36,252 bases of DNA from a bacterium. Lineage in GTDB: Bacteria > UBP14 > UBA6098 > JAFGQG01. The translations under genes were made by a program, and so were the position numbers. Of the stretch, positions 8,471 to 16,010 are shown piece by piece. The notes under the pieces were generated by a model, which saw nothing but the letters and a program-made list of their open reading frames with translations, was not told the DNA's origin and ran no database searches. Positions within the stretch are counted from its first letter, which is position 1, and every line of letters starts with the position of its first letter. Location of the stretch: contig JAFGQG010000065.1 of the NCBI GenBank assembly GCA_016935765.1, positions 1 through 36,252 of the forward strand, given 5' to 3'.

Positions 8471-8523
8471 GGTTGGCATGATTTTCGAAACTTCCTACAG
8501 TCGTATCAAAAATCCTGCCAACC
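8471..8523. repeat. Long imperfect inverted repeat between the phasin-like and UbiB-family genes
   Basis: Two 15-base arms, 8471-8485 and 8509-8523, complementary at 14 of 15 positions, with a 23-base spacer. The arms begin GGTTGGCA and end TGCCAACC. It lies in the 199-base gap downstream of the phasin-like gene and upstream of the UbiB-family start. It could be a stem-loop ending the first transcript (there is no T tract), a leader structure of the second, or the remains of a small inverted-repeat element. Confidence 0.75.
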
Positions 8524-8622
8524 ACCCTCTCGTATTAACAACCAAACCGTATTACAAATATTGAACATCTGAGAAGTTCCCTGAAAATTCCAATAAAATA
8601 CAGTATCCGCTAATACACTTAC

Positions 8623-8931
8623 CTACTTCTTACCCTTCGCCGCAAGCTTCTTCTCAAGCGCTGCTATCTTCTTCTCAAGTTTCTCCAGGTCCTTCTTCGT
8701 CGCAACATCATATTTGTCTATCTTCTTTTTCACAAACTCCTCGACCTGAGCTTCAACATTTTTCCTGGCTTTCTCCGTCTGGGTCACCAGTTCCGAAAGG
8801 AATTTCTTCCCCTCGTCCTCGGAAAGTTTCGCTTCCTTAGCGATCTTTTTACCCGCTTCCATTACCTTGTCCTTTGTCAGATAAGCGAATCCCAAACCGG
8901 TTAATACCGTTCTTTTCAGTAGATCTAACAT
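8623..8931 (-). CDS. Phasin-like coiled-coil protein
   Basis: A 102-residue, highly charged, mostly helical protein: a short hydrophobic N-terminus (LKRTVLTGLGFAYLT), then amphipathic helix and a Lys/Glu-rich coiled coil ending LEKKIAALEKKLAAKGKK. This pattern matches the small 'phasin-like' proteins (PhaF/PhaI type) annotated as polyhydroxyalkanoate granule or regulator proteins, but no PHA synthase gene is in the window, so a granule role is only a possibility. Start ATG is supported by AGGAGG a few bases upstream and by a good promoter at 8990-9018. The strong Lys bias also fits a nucleoid- or membrane-associated structural protein. Confidence 0.7.
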   Translation of the reverse strand: MLDLLKRTVLTGLGFAYLTKDKVMEAGKKIAKEAKLSEDEGKKFLSELVTQTEKARKNVEAQVEEFVKKKIDKYDVATKKDLEKLEKKIAALEKKLAAKGKK

Positions 8932-8989
8932 GTAAATCCTCCTTTTTATATCCGTCTAAAACCATTTCGGACAAATTCCATCAAAATAT

Positions 8990-9018
8990 AATATAATAAA
9001 GAAATAACTCCCTGACAA
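8990..9018 (-). promoter_or_regulatory. Sigma-70 promoter of the phasin-like gene
   Basis: Minus strand: TTGTCA (9018-9013), 17-base spacer, TATATT (8995-8990). One mismatch in each hexamer. It places the transcript start near 8983, about 50 bases before the ATG, with the AGGAGG between them. It is back to back with the lolD-operon promoter. Confidence 0.6.
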
Positions 9019-9054
9019 ATGAAATTTTCAGAAGTTCGCCATTCAGAAAATAAG

Positions 9055-9082
9055 TTGACATTGGACATATATACTTTATTTT
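9055..9082 (+). promoter_or_regulatory. Probable promoter of the lolD-mcsA-mcsB operon
   Basis: A perfect TTGACA at 9055-9060, a 16-base spacer and a weaker -10 TATTTT at 9077-9082. It lies 30 bases ahead of the lolD GTG. No CtsR-like direct heptad repeat operator was seen here, unlike the mcsAB operons of Firmicutes. Confidence 0.5.
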
Positions 9083-9111
9083 AAATCGTAGAGTAAAACT
9101 TAGGATGGATC

Positions 9112-9822
9112 GTGGAAGAAGATTTAGTATTAAAAGTAGAAGATTTGCACAAGTATTTTATGGTTGGCAACGAGCTGCTCCGCGTTATTTGCGGAATAGA
9201 CCTCCGCGTGCCCCGCGGTTCCTTCTGGGCGCTGGTCGGGGAATCGGGCGTTGGGAAGAGCACCCTGCTTCATATATTGGGCTTGATAGACAAACCCACG
9301 CGCGGAGAGATCTTCATTAACAGCAAACCGGCCAGCAACCTCTCCGACAAGGAAGCCGCAGCGCTGAGGAATTCAACAATCGGAGTGGTGTTCCAGTTCC
9401 ACTACCTTCTCCCCGAGTTCACCGCCCTAGAAAATCTTATTCTTCCGCAGCTTATGGCGAGGAAGGACATGAAAACCGCCAGGGATAGGGCATCATACCT
9501 GCTGGACGAAGTGAATATGGGAAGCAGGCGGAACCACTATCCCAACCAACTCTCCGGCGGGGAACAGCAACGCGTCGCTTTCGCGAGAGCGCTGACCAAC
9601 GACCCCGACATAGTGCTGGCAGACGAACCCACAGGCAACCTGGACGAGCAGAACAGCCTGGTTTTTCAGGGAATAATAATGAAGATGATAGAGAAATTGG
9701 GCAAGACCTTCATACTGGCTACTCACGACCTGAAATTTTCCACTATAGCGGACAGAATAATCCGTTTGCACGAAGGTTCCGCTTCCGACGAGACCGGGGA
9801 GATCAAGAGAAAATATGGCTGA
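9112..9822 (+). CDS. lolD: LolD-like ABC transporter ATPase
   Basis: A 236-residue ATPase. Walker A is GESGVGKST (43-51), the Q-loop and following text is [16 protein letters not shown], a hallmark of LolD, the signature is LSGGEQQR (147-154), Walker B is IVLADE (167-172) and the switch His is H205 (ATHDL). LolD drives LolCE to release lipoproteins from the inner membrane toward the outer membrane. MacB/FtsE-type ATPases are the nearest alternatives, but the FQFHxLLPEF stretch favours LolD. The start is GTG, with AGGA at 9102-9105 and a 6-base spacer. No LolC/E permease gene is adjacent. It is the first gene of a five-gene operon and overlaps mcsA by 8 bases. Confidence 0.85.
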   Translation: MEEDLVLKVEDLHKYFMVGNELLRVICGIDLRVPRGSFWALVGESGVGKSTLLHILGLIDKPTRGEIFINSKPASNLSDKEAAALRNSTIGVVFQFHYLLPEFTALENLILPQLMARKDMKTARDRASYLLDEVNMGSRRNHYPNQLSGGEQQRVAFARALTNDPDIVLADEPTGNLDEQNSLVFQGIIMKMIEKLGKTFILATHDLKFSTIADRIIRLHEGSASDETGEIKRKYG

Positions 9823-10360
9823 GCGAGGCAAGAAAACCCAGAAGATGTGCGAAAAATGTGGCAAGGAATTTGCATCCATCACGGTCGTTCAGGTTATTGG
9901 CGGCAAAAAGAAGAAGTTCCGGGTGTGCGAAAGCTGCGCAATGAAAGTAGGGCTTGAAGAGCAGATGCGGGTCGCGGATATAAAGGAGAAGGAAAAGAAG
10001 CGGCAGATAAAGCAGAACGAAAGCAAGATGTACGATCTCGTCTCAAAGATGTCCCGGGAGGAATCCAGGGAAAGAAAAATGGTGTGCACCACTTGCGGAA
10101 TGAGTTATTTTGACTTCAAGAGGGAGCTGAAATTCGGATGCCCCGACTGTTACGAAGCGTTTAAAACGAAAATCGCGCCTATCATTCACAAAATCCACGG
10201 CGCATATAAACACGTGGAACATGAAGAACAGCTCGAGACTTCCGGGGCAATGCTGCCCGAACTGAAGACGAGATTGAAGATAGCCATCGAAGACGAAGAT
10301 TTCGAAGAAGCAGCCCGGCTAAGGGATTTAATAAAGGAAAGCAGAAATGATCTGGGATAA
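9815..10360 (+). CDS. mcsA: McsA-like activator of the protein-arginine kinase
   Basis: A 181-residue protein with four CxxC zinc-binding pairs (C12/C15, C38/C41, C91/C94, C109/C112) and a C-terminal UVR motif (about 148-178, LKTRLKIAIEDEDFEEAARL) as in UvrB/UvrC and McsA. In Bacillus subtilis McsA activates the kinase McsB and belongs to the ClpC-linked heat and oxidative stress system; its zinc sites are thought to sense thiol and metal stress. It overlaps lolD by 8 bases and mcsB by 14 bases, implying translational coupling and fixed stoichiometry. The pairing with mcsB makes the assignment safe. Confidence 0.92.
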   Translation: MAERGKKTQKMCEKCGKEFASITVVQVIGGKKKKFRVCESCAMKVGLEEQMRVADIKEKEKKRQIKQNESKMYDLVSKMSREESRERKMVCTTCGMSYFDFKRELKFGCPDCYEAFKTKIAPIIHKIHGAYKHVEHEEQLETSGAMLPELKTRLKIAIEDEDFEEAARLRDLIKESRNDLG

Positions 10361-11426
10361 GTTTCCAAGGGACGGCATACCGTGGTTCGCCACCAACCCG
10401 GGCGAAGATATCGTGCTTACTACGAGAGTGAGAATAGCCAGGAATCTCGCTGAGCACAAATTCCTAACCCGGTGCAACAAGCGGGAAAAAACCGGCATAT
10501 TGACCCTGGTCAAGGAAAACCTCGTCAATTCACCTCTGGGCGAACTCGGCTCCTACCACAGGATGCAGGACCTTTCAAGCGACGAGAAAAAATTCCTTGT
10601 CGAAAGACACCTCATAAGCTCCGACCTTTCGGCAAGCAGGGAACCATCCGGGGTCTTCCTTCTCGAAGGAGACCACGCGCTTAGCATCATGATTAACGAG
10701 GAAGACCACCTTAGAACCGGCTCGATCTACCCTGGTTATAACCTGGAGAATTCCTTCAATAGACTGAAGAGCGTGGATGAAATACTGGCAGATTACCTGA
10801 GTTACGCCTACTCGTCAAGATGGGGTTATCTCACGGCTTGCCCAACAAATTGCGGCACCGCAATGAGAGCATCCTTTCTCTGTCATCTCCCCGGGATCGT
10901 AACGCTCAACGAATTCGAGAAGTTCAGAGAAGGGCTTATTTTAAGGGATTTGAGCGTGCGCGGGTTCTATGGTGAAGGCACCCAGGTTTATGGCAATATC
11001 TTCCAGATATACACAAATAAAAGCCTGGGCATGACCCAGAATGGATTGCTCGATATCGCCAGGGAAGGCCTCGAATTCATTACCGGTTTCGAACGGCAAT
11101 GCAGGAAAAAGCTCCGCGAAGAACTGTTCTTCCAGATGGAGAACAAGGTATGGCGGACGGTCGGCATAATCAAGTACGCTAAAGCGCTATCATCATCGGA
11201 CGCTTTGAAATACCTTTCTACTATATGGCTGGGATATTCGCTGAAGATATTGATGTCGAACGGCAAGAGTTATTTCCCGTCCGACTCCTTCATTTTGGTA
11301 CAGCCAACTCACCTGCAATTAATGCTTGAAGCGAGGCTTACTTCCCAGGAAAGAGACGTCTTCAGGGCGCAGTATATTCGAAGAAAGTTAAGCTCTGAAG
11401 AGTGGTATAAGGTTAGCATGGACTGA
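10347..11426 (+). CDS. mcsB: Protein-arginine kinase McsB
   Basis: A 359-residue protein of the guanido-kinase superfamily, close to the 363 residues of Bacillus McsB. Visible features: TTRVRIARN (25-33), SREPSG (97-102), NEEDHLR (117-123), the active-site LTACPTNCGTAMRAS with C165 (162-176), RGFYGEG (205-211) and the C-terminal phosphoarginine-sensing RDxxRA motif (R336-D337 to R340-A341). McsB phosphorylates arginines of damaged or regulatory proteins, marking them for ClpCP. The RDxxRA pocket is typical of bacterial McsB and absent from metabolic arginine and creatine kinases, so this is a protein kinase. Neither clpC nor ctsR is in the window. Translation is coupled to mcsA. Confidence 0.95.
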   Translation: MIWDKFPRDGIPWFATNPGEDIVLTTRVRIARNLAEHKFLTRCNKREKTGILTLVKENLVNSPLGELGSYHRMQDLSSDEKKFLVERHLISSDLSASREPSGVFLLEGDHALSIMINEEDHLRTGSIYPGYNLENSFNRLKSVDEILADYLSYAYSSRWGYLTACPTNCGTAMRASFLCHLPGIVTLNEFEKFREGLILRDLSVRGFYGEGTQVYGNIFQIYTNKSLGMTQNGLLDIAREGLEFITGFERQCRKKLREELFFQMENKVWRTVGIIKYAKALSSSDALKYLSTIWLGYSLKILMSNGKSYFPSDSFILVQPTHLQLMLEARLTSQERDVFRAQYIRRKLSSEEWYKVSMD

Positions 11427-11445
11427 TAATCAGGCGGTGTTTTAT

Positions 11446-12288
11446 ATGAAGTTCGGGTATATCGGAGCCGGACGCATGGGCTCCAACCTTGCATTTTGGA
11501 TGAAACGCAGCGGCTGGAATGTCTCCGGGCTGTACGACATCGATGAGGCCAAAAGCCGGAAAGCTGCGCGATTCATCCCGTGCGGAGTTTTCAGCGACAT
11601 CCCCAGGCTTATCGACAAGGTGGACACTATCTTTATCGCAGTGCCGGACGATAAAATAGCTGAACTTGTGGACCTGATAGCCGAACATAAGCCCCGAAAG
11701 AAGAAGATTCTCGTACATACATCCGGAGTCCATTCAGCGGAAATACTCGCTCCAGCGGGGGATGAATACATCCCGTTCGCGCTGCATCCATTTCAGACCA
11801 TCAAGGAATCAGGGTTCAAGAACAATCCGTTCAGAAGGATAACCTGGGGCGCGGAAGGAAGCGACGAATTTCTCCCCATAGCAAGCTCTATGGTCAAGAA
11901 CTGGGAAGGCATGCTGGTAAAGGTCGATCCCGCGCACAAAGCTCTTTACCATGCCGCCGCCTGCTTCGGCTCGAACCTCCTTCTCTCAAATATCGTCACC
12001 TGCGTAGAACTCCTCGAAGCGTCCGGGTTTGAAGAAAAAGAGGCAATCAGGGCAACCACATTTATCGCGAGACAGCTTCTCAATAACATCTCCAAACACG
12101 GGATATGTAAAAGCATCACCGGTCCGGCGGCGCGGGACGACTGCGCTACCCTCGCTAAACACATCATCGCCCTCGGAAAAACAGATAAACTGAAACTGTA
12201 CGAAGAAGTCACCAAAAACCTGCTGAATACTATCAAAAGCTGCAACAAAGAAAGCGACACTATTGCTGAAAAACTTTTCAATAAATAA
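11446..12288 (+). CDS. Rossmann-fold / DUF2520 oxidoreductase-like protein
   Basis: A 280-residue protein. The N-terminus has a dinucleotide-binding signature (GYIGAGRMG), and the domain up to about 150 resembles pyrroline-5-carboxylate reductase and F420-dependent NADP oxidoreductases (IFIAVPDDKI, then HTSGVHSAEIL). The second half is the helical DUF2520 domain (ALYHAAACFGSNLLLSN, SITGPAARDD). This two-domain family is widespread but its substrate is unknown; members often sit beside pantothenate or folate genes, which are not here. I chose ATG 11446 because the SD-like AGGCGGTG at 11432-11439 precedes it; a GTG at 11437 would lie inside that site. It follows mcsB by 19 bases, so it is in the same operon. 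Confidence 0.82.
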   Translation: MKFGYIGAGRMGSNLAFWMKRSGWNVSGLYDIDEAKSRKAARFIPCGVFSDIPRLIDKVDTIFIAVPDDKIAELVDLIAEHKPRKKKILVHTSGVHSAEILAPAGDEYIPFALHPFQTIKESGFKNNPFRRITWGAEGSDEFLPIASSMVKNWEGMLVKVDPAHKALYHAAACFGSNLLLSNIVTCVELLEASGFEEKEAIRATTFIARQLLNNISKHGICKSITGPAARDDCATLAKHIIALGKTDKLKLYEEVTKNLLNTIKSCNKESDTIAEKLFNK

Positions 12289-12310
12289 CAAATTAGATAC
12301 CGGGGTCAAT

Positions 12311-13333
12311 TTGAAGAATTCTTTACTGATTTTCATAACTGTAACCGCTTTTGTATTTATTTCTTCGCCATTATCCGCTGAATATATGGTTGGGAACGCG
12401 GATTATGACACCCTCATAAATGGGGCTCTATCCAGGAATATGAACGGCGATTTTGAATATGGCGAAAAGCTTTTCACCAGCCTGATTTCGCAGCGCCCCG
12501 ATGACCCAACCGGCTATTTCTTCCTGGGTGTAACCATGCAATCCAGGATGCAGGACAGGGAGGATTGGGCGGAGCTGGATTCGCTGATGGCGCTGTTCGA
12601 AAAGGCTGTTGCACTGTCAGAAGCAGCGCTGAAAAAGGACAAGGGCAACGGCTGGCTGTTGTATTTACAGGGATCAGCATGCAGCTATATCGCCGTCCTG
12701 GAATTCGAATACGGAAGCTTCTGGACGGGATATTCCAAAACCAAGACTGCGGTCAAAACCCTGAAGCGCTCCATAGAAGCTGACGCGACCGTTTATGACG
12801 CTTATCTCGGTCTGGGCGGTTATTTCTACTGGAAAAGCAACAAGTTGAGCTGGCTTTCCTGGCTGCCGTTTGTCAAGGACGATAGAGAGAAGGGGCTGGG
12901 TTACCTGGAAACAGCGAGGGAGAAAAGCAGGTATTCGCGGGATCCCGCAACCCACGTTTTAATCCACACCTACGTGGAGGAGGGGTGTTACAAAAAGGCG
13001 GAAAAGTTGGCGTTAGGGCTTGCATCCGGGTTCCCCGAAGGGAAATTACCGCTCTGGAACCTGGTGCACGTCTATAAATCCCGGGATGACTGGCAGAACG
13101 CTTTCACCTGCGCCAGCGAACTGCTCGAGAAACTCAAAGCGGACCAGCACCAGACGAAATACAACCTTGTCGAGGGGTACTATCTTGTGATCGAAGCGGC
13201 TTATAACCTCGAAGACCGGGCGCGGTGCAAGCAGCTTTGCTCCGAGGCTCTATCCCTGGAACTAAGCAAGGAGGATAGAGAAGAGCAGGCAGAGAAGCTG
13301 GGATGGATCGGGGAGATTAGAGGGACAGATTGA
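12311..13333 (+). CDS. Exported TPR-repeat protein
   Basis: A 341-residue protein with an N-terminal signal sequence (LKNSLLIFITVTAFVFISSPLSAEY) and TPR-like helical hairpins through the rest (GEKLFTSLISQRPDDPTGYF, VYDAYLGLGGYFYWKSN, YKKAEKLALGLASGFPEGKL). The TTG at 12311 is proposed as start because it puts the signal peptide at the N-terminus; an ATG at 12263 would add 16 residues and overlap the previous gene by 26 bases. The gap to the DUF2520 gene is 22 bases, so it is likely the last gene of the lolD operon. Probably a periplasmic protein-protein interaction factor; no enzymatic motif was seen. Confidence 0.75.
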   Translation: MKNSLLIFITVTAFVFISSPLSAEYMVGNADYDTLINGALSRNMNGDFEYGEKLFTSLISQRPDDPTGYFFLGVTMQSRMQDREDWAELDSLMALFEKAVALSEAALKKDKGNGWLLYLQGSACSYIAVLEFEYGSFWTGYSKTKTAVKTLKRSIEADATVYDAYLGLGGYFYWKSNKLSWLSWLPFVKDDREKGLGYLETAREKSRYSRDPATHVLIHTYVEEGCYKKAEKLALGLASGFPEGKLPLWNLVHVYKSRDDWQNAFTCASELLEKLKADQHQTKYNLVEGYYLVIEAAYNLEDRARCKQLCSEALSLELSKEDREEQAEKLGWIGEIRGTD

Positions 13334-13412
13334 TTGCAGAATAACGCCTGTCCCGATTTATCGGGGATTATTAGATCAACGATTTTTGAAGTAAAAAAAA
13401 GAAAAGATTAAG

Positions 13413-13436
13413 TAGCCGCAGCGCTTTAGCCTGCGA
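13413..13436. repeat. Dispersed hairpin repeat core, copy C (inverted, diverged)
   Basis: Reverse complement of the 24-base core of the elements at 3448 and 3527, matching at 22 of 24 positions. It keeps the outer CGCAG/CTGCG stem. It lies about 80 bases after the TPR gene stop, again at a 3' end of a transcription unit. Confidence 0.7.
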
Positions 13437-14081
13437 TTTTATAGCAATGAAAACTAAAAAAAACAAAGAGACCCTGTTGGGGCAGGTATCTACCTACTTC
13501 GCCAGAATTTGCCATGCCAAGTCCCAGGATCATTGGGCTGCGTAGGTTAAAATTACGGTTTGACGGTTTTTAGAAATGAAAGGAGAGGAAAGAAATAAGA
13601 AAAAAGAAGATTAAAAGGGGTGGGTGTCGGAGTGCATTGACTTTGTATGCTAGAATTCCCTAAATCATATTACAACTAAAAACCCTGGATTAATTATGCT
13701 TTCAGAGCTTTATTTAAGCAGCATACAAGCCAATGCTATTTCGGGGGGGGGAGGGAATAAAACCTTCGTTACATCTTGTAGAGTCCGGTGTAGTTTTGAA
13801 ATAAACTTCATTAACAAAGACAAAGTCTTAGTTACAATCCTTTGGATTGGTTAGGTACACCCACACCACTCCGGTGATTCCCATTTGTCATTTCGAGACC
13901 GAACACTTATTTTCACAGCGGTTTTCATAACGCTCCATAGCAGGTAAATGAAATGAGACAATTATAACTTGTCGAGAAATCTATGTCATCAATGATATAT
14001 AAGCATCGGTAAATAATCACCTTTATCGCGGAGTTTGTTTCAAACTCCCAAAACCAGACTTCCTGTTTGGTTAGATTTCTC

Positions 14082-14099
14082 ATCCCGATAAATCGGGAT
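14082..14099. repeat. Perfect 8-bp inverted repeat inside a dispersed-repeat remnant
   Basis: ATCCCGAT, two A bases, ATCGGGAT. A related, shorter stem (CCCGAT-TT-ATCGGG) is at 13352-13365, in the same gene-free stretch. No T tract follows, so a terminator role is not favoured. Confidence 0.7.
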
Positions 14100-14162
14100 T
14101 CGAAATGACAAAACGGATGGGCTGTAAAATGACACAAAACAATCGCGGCAAATATATTTGCC

Positions 14163-14191
14163 TTGACAATCCCGGCGGAATGGAATAATAT
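14163..14191 (+). promoter_or_regulatory. Strong sigma-70 promoter before the DUF11/CARDB gene
   Basis: Perfect TTGACA (14163-14168), 17-base spacer, TAATAT (14186-14191). Predicted start near 14198 gives a leader of about 54 bases before the ATG at 14252. Confidence 0.65.
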
Positions 14192-14251
14192 TTATGTTGT
14201 CTTTTACGATAGTATTTGTTGGTGACATTTGAATTTCAGTTATGAGAACTC

Positions 14252-15835
14252 ATGATAATTCAGCGCATTAAAAAATATCCGTTGATAATTGTGTTCGCGC
14301 TCGCACTGCTTTTTCAAGCCGGCTGGAGTGAAGAGCTGGCTCAGGATCTCGATGTCAAGATATATACCTCCCCGTTCGAGCTTATCGGATCCCACGACAG
14401 GTACGACCTGCCCGGTGACAACCCCTTAAATCTCGTTTACTTTATTGAATGCAGGAATATTGGGGCTCACAGCGCGGAGGACTGCACGCTTGAAGTGCTT
14501 CTTCCAGCGGCATACCTTATCTCTTCTGCCGCGGTCGGCATCTCTAATTCGAACTTCAGCCTTGTAGAACAATCCGGCAGGGAGTACACCTACGCAGCCG
14601 AAAGCCTTGAAAGAGGGGAGCTGACCAGGATGTGGATCCAGGCATCGATCGATGTGGAGGCAATACCCTACCCGGATACCACGGTACGCCCACCCGCAAC
14701 CAGTTCGTGCGTTACGATCCAGGCAGACGCTTTCCTTTATAATAGCATCGAATATGAGAGTTACACCGACAACACCACCATCTGCAAATCGGTGACCGAA
14801 GACACGCTTTACGTCGATCTCGAAGTTACAAAGGAAGCTACGGTAAGGTGTGACGAGAACATCATCGAGTACAACGTCCTGGTAAGGAACATTGGAGACC
14901 GGATCGTTGAAAACATTACCGTGACCGACCTGTTGCCTGCCAACACCGACACAACCCCGGCAGGTTTTACCGATTTTACTTACATTCCAATTATGAACGC
15001 GGTTTCCTGGGAGATCGACCAGCTTCTTCCGGGACCTCCGGTTGCCTTCAGGCTGGTGCTGGAGATAACCTCCGACGAGAGACCCATCGATTTCTGGAAC
15101 ACTGTGATGGTCCGGTCGGACAGCATCGAGAGCAATTATTCCAATAACACTTACACAACATTCAGCACCTGCAGGGAGGACACCTGTTATGACCTGCTTG
15201 TTGAAGGAAACATAACCGACAACTCCGGCGATGGATACGCTGAGCCATCAGAGACTTTGTACATAGAGGTGTCTTGCGCCAACCTTGGAAATATGCCCGT
15301 TGACGATGTCGTGCTTTTCTTTCAATTCCGCCCGTTCATGCCGGTCACAGATGACGATATAAACTCCTGGGCTATTCCACGTCTCGAACCAGGAGAGCAG
15401 GTCACATATAATTTTTATGTGCCGATCGATGATGAATGCGACCCTTCAATTGCAAATATTCGAGCCCAGGTCTGGGCTGTTACTTCCGATTCGATGTGGG
15501 AAGAGTGCGATCCGGCAGATAATGAAACAGAGATCACGATCCCATACACGTGCATGCTGGAATGCCCTCCGCTGGAGAACATACCGAGAATAATCACTCC
15601 AAACGATGACGGCTTTAACGACGCGCTGATTTTCAGCGCTGGTTTCGACGCTTTTACTAAAATCTACGACAGGAGAGGAGTGCTGGTAAGAACGCTGGAG
15701 GACGGTGATATCTGGAACGGAACAGATGATCGTGGCGAACCTCTTCAACCAGGAATATATATCTGGCAGATGTTCTGCCCTTCATACAAAACAGACAGCC
15801 CGTACTATACCGGAACTATAGCGATAAAGAGGTAA
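14252..15835 (+). CDS. Exported DUF11/CARDB repeat protein with CHU_C-like (type B) sorting end
   Basis: A 527-residue exported protein. Residues 1-26 form a signal peptide. Three beta-sandwich modules follow: a first DUF11-like module (about 33-170), a canonical DUF11 module (about 187-310; EVTKEATVRCDENIIEYNVL, ENITVTDLLPANTD) and a CARDB-like module (about 310-435; NITDNSGDGYAEPSETLYIE). The last 85 residues begin PRIITPNDDGFND and end in an FlgD-like fold (YDRRGVLVRTLEDGDIWNGT, LQPGIYIWQMF), which matches the gliding-motility-associated CHU_C domain used as a type B T9SS signal. No catalytic residues were seen; likely a surface or adhesive structural protein. It has its own promoter at 14163. 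Confidence 0.85.
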   Translation: MIIQRIKKYPLIIVFALALLFQAGWSEELAQDLDVKIYTSPFELIGSHDRYDLPGDNPLNLVYFIECRNIGAHSAEDCTLEVLLPAAYLISSAAVGISNSNFSLVEQSGREYTYAAESLERGELTRMWIQASIDVEAIPYPDTTVRPPATSSCVTIQADAFLYNSIEYESYTDNTTICKSVTEDTLYVDLEVTKEATVRCDENIIEYNVLVRNIGDRIVENITVTDLLPANTDTTPAGFTDFTYIPIMNAVSWEIDQLLPGPPVAFRLVLEITSDERPIDFWNTVMVRSDSIESNYSNNTYTTFSTCREDTCYDLLVEGNITDNSGDGYAEPSETLYIEVSCANLGNMPVDDVVLFFQFRPFMPVTDDDINSWAIPRLEPGEQVTYNFYVPIDDECDPSIANIRAQVWAVTSDSMWEECDPADNETEITIPYTCMLECPPLENIPRIITPNDDGFNDALIFSAGFDAFTKIYDRRGVLVRTLEDGDIWNGTDDRGEPLQPGIYIWQMFCPSYKTDSPYYTGTIAIKR

Positions 15836-16010
15836 ATATAAAAATGGACCAACTGCGCCAAAGTATAATTAACAATAAAATCAATGCAATTGGGCTCTGT
15901 TGGTTAAAATGGTTGGATGAATGAACGAAATCATAGACTATGTTTTAAAATGAATCTATACGGAAATCGATAACTGGATGGACAAGAGAACAAAAGAGAA
16001 AATTCGAAAA

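Larger units (their letters stand above)
13334..14251. other. 918-base gene-free stretch with decayed dispersed repeats and a promoter
   Basis: No credible gene. It contains: a hairpin CCCGAT-TT-ATCGGG (13352-13365); a diverged opposite-orientation copy of the 3448/3527 repeat core (13413-13436); a run of nine G (13743-13751); a TCATTTCGA motif (from about 13889) facing a second, inverted copy that ends near 14107, which carries a perfect 8-bp stem ATCCCGAT-AA-ATCGGGAT (14082-14099); and the promoter of the next gene at 14163. Short open frames here translate the repeats. It looks like an accumulation of small interspersed elements between two operons. Confidence 0.7.

Noticed and set aside
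9055..9111. CtsR operator upstream of the mcsAB operon
   Set aside because: The direct heptad repeat GGTCAAA that CtsR binds is absent, and no ctsR gene is adjacent.
13743..13751. G9 run as a phase-variation switch
   Set aside because: It is not inside or just before any gene, so there is nothing for it to switch.
13925..14228. Two overlapping minus-strand open frames of 62-70 codons
   Set aside because: They translate the TCATTTCGA/ATCCCGAT repeat remnant and have no protein-like composition, ribosome-binding site or neighbour support.
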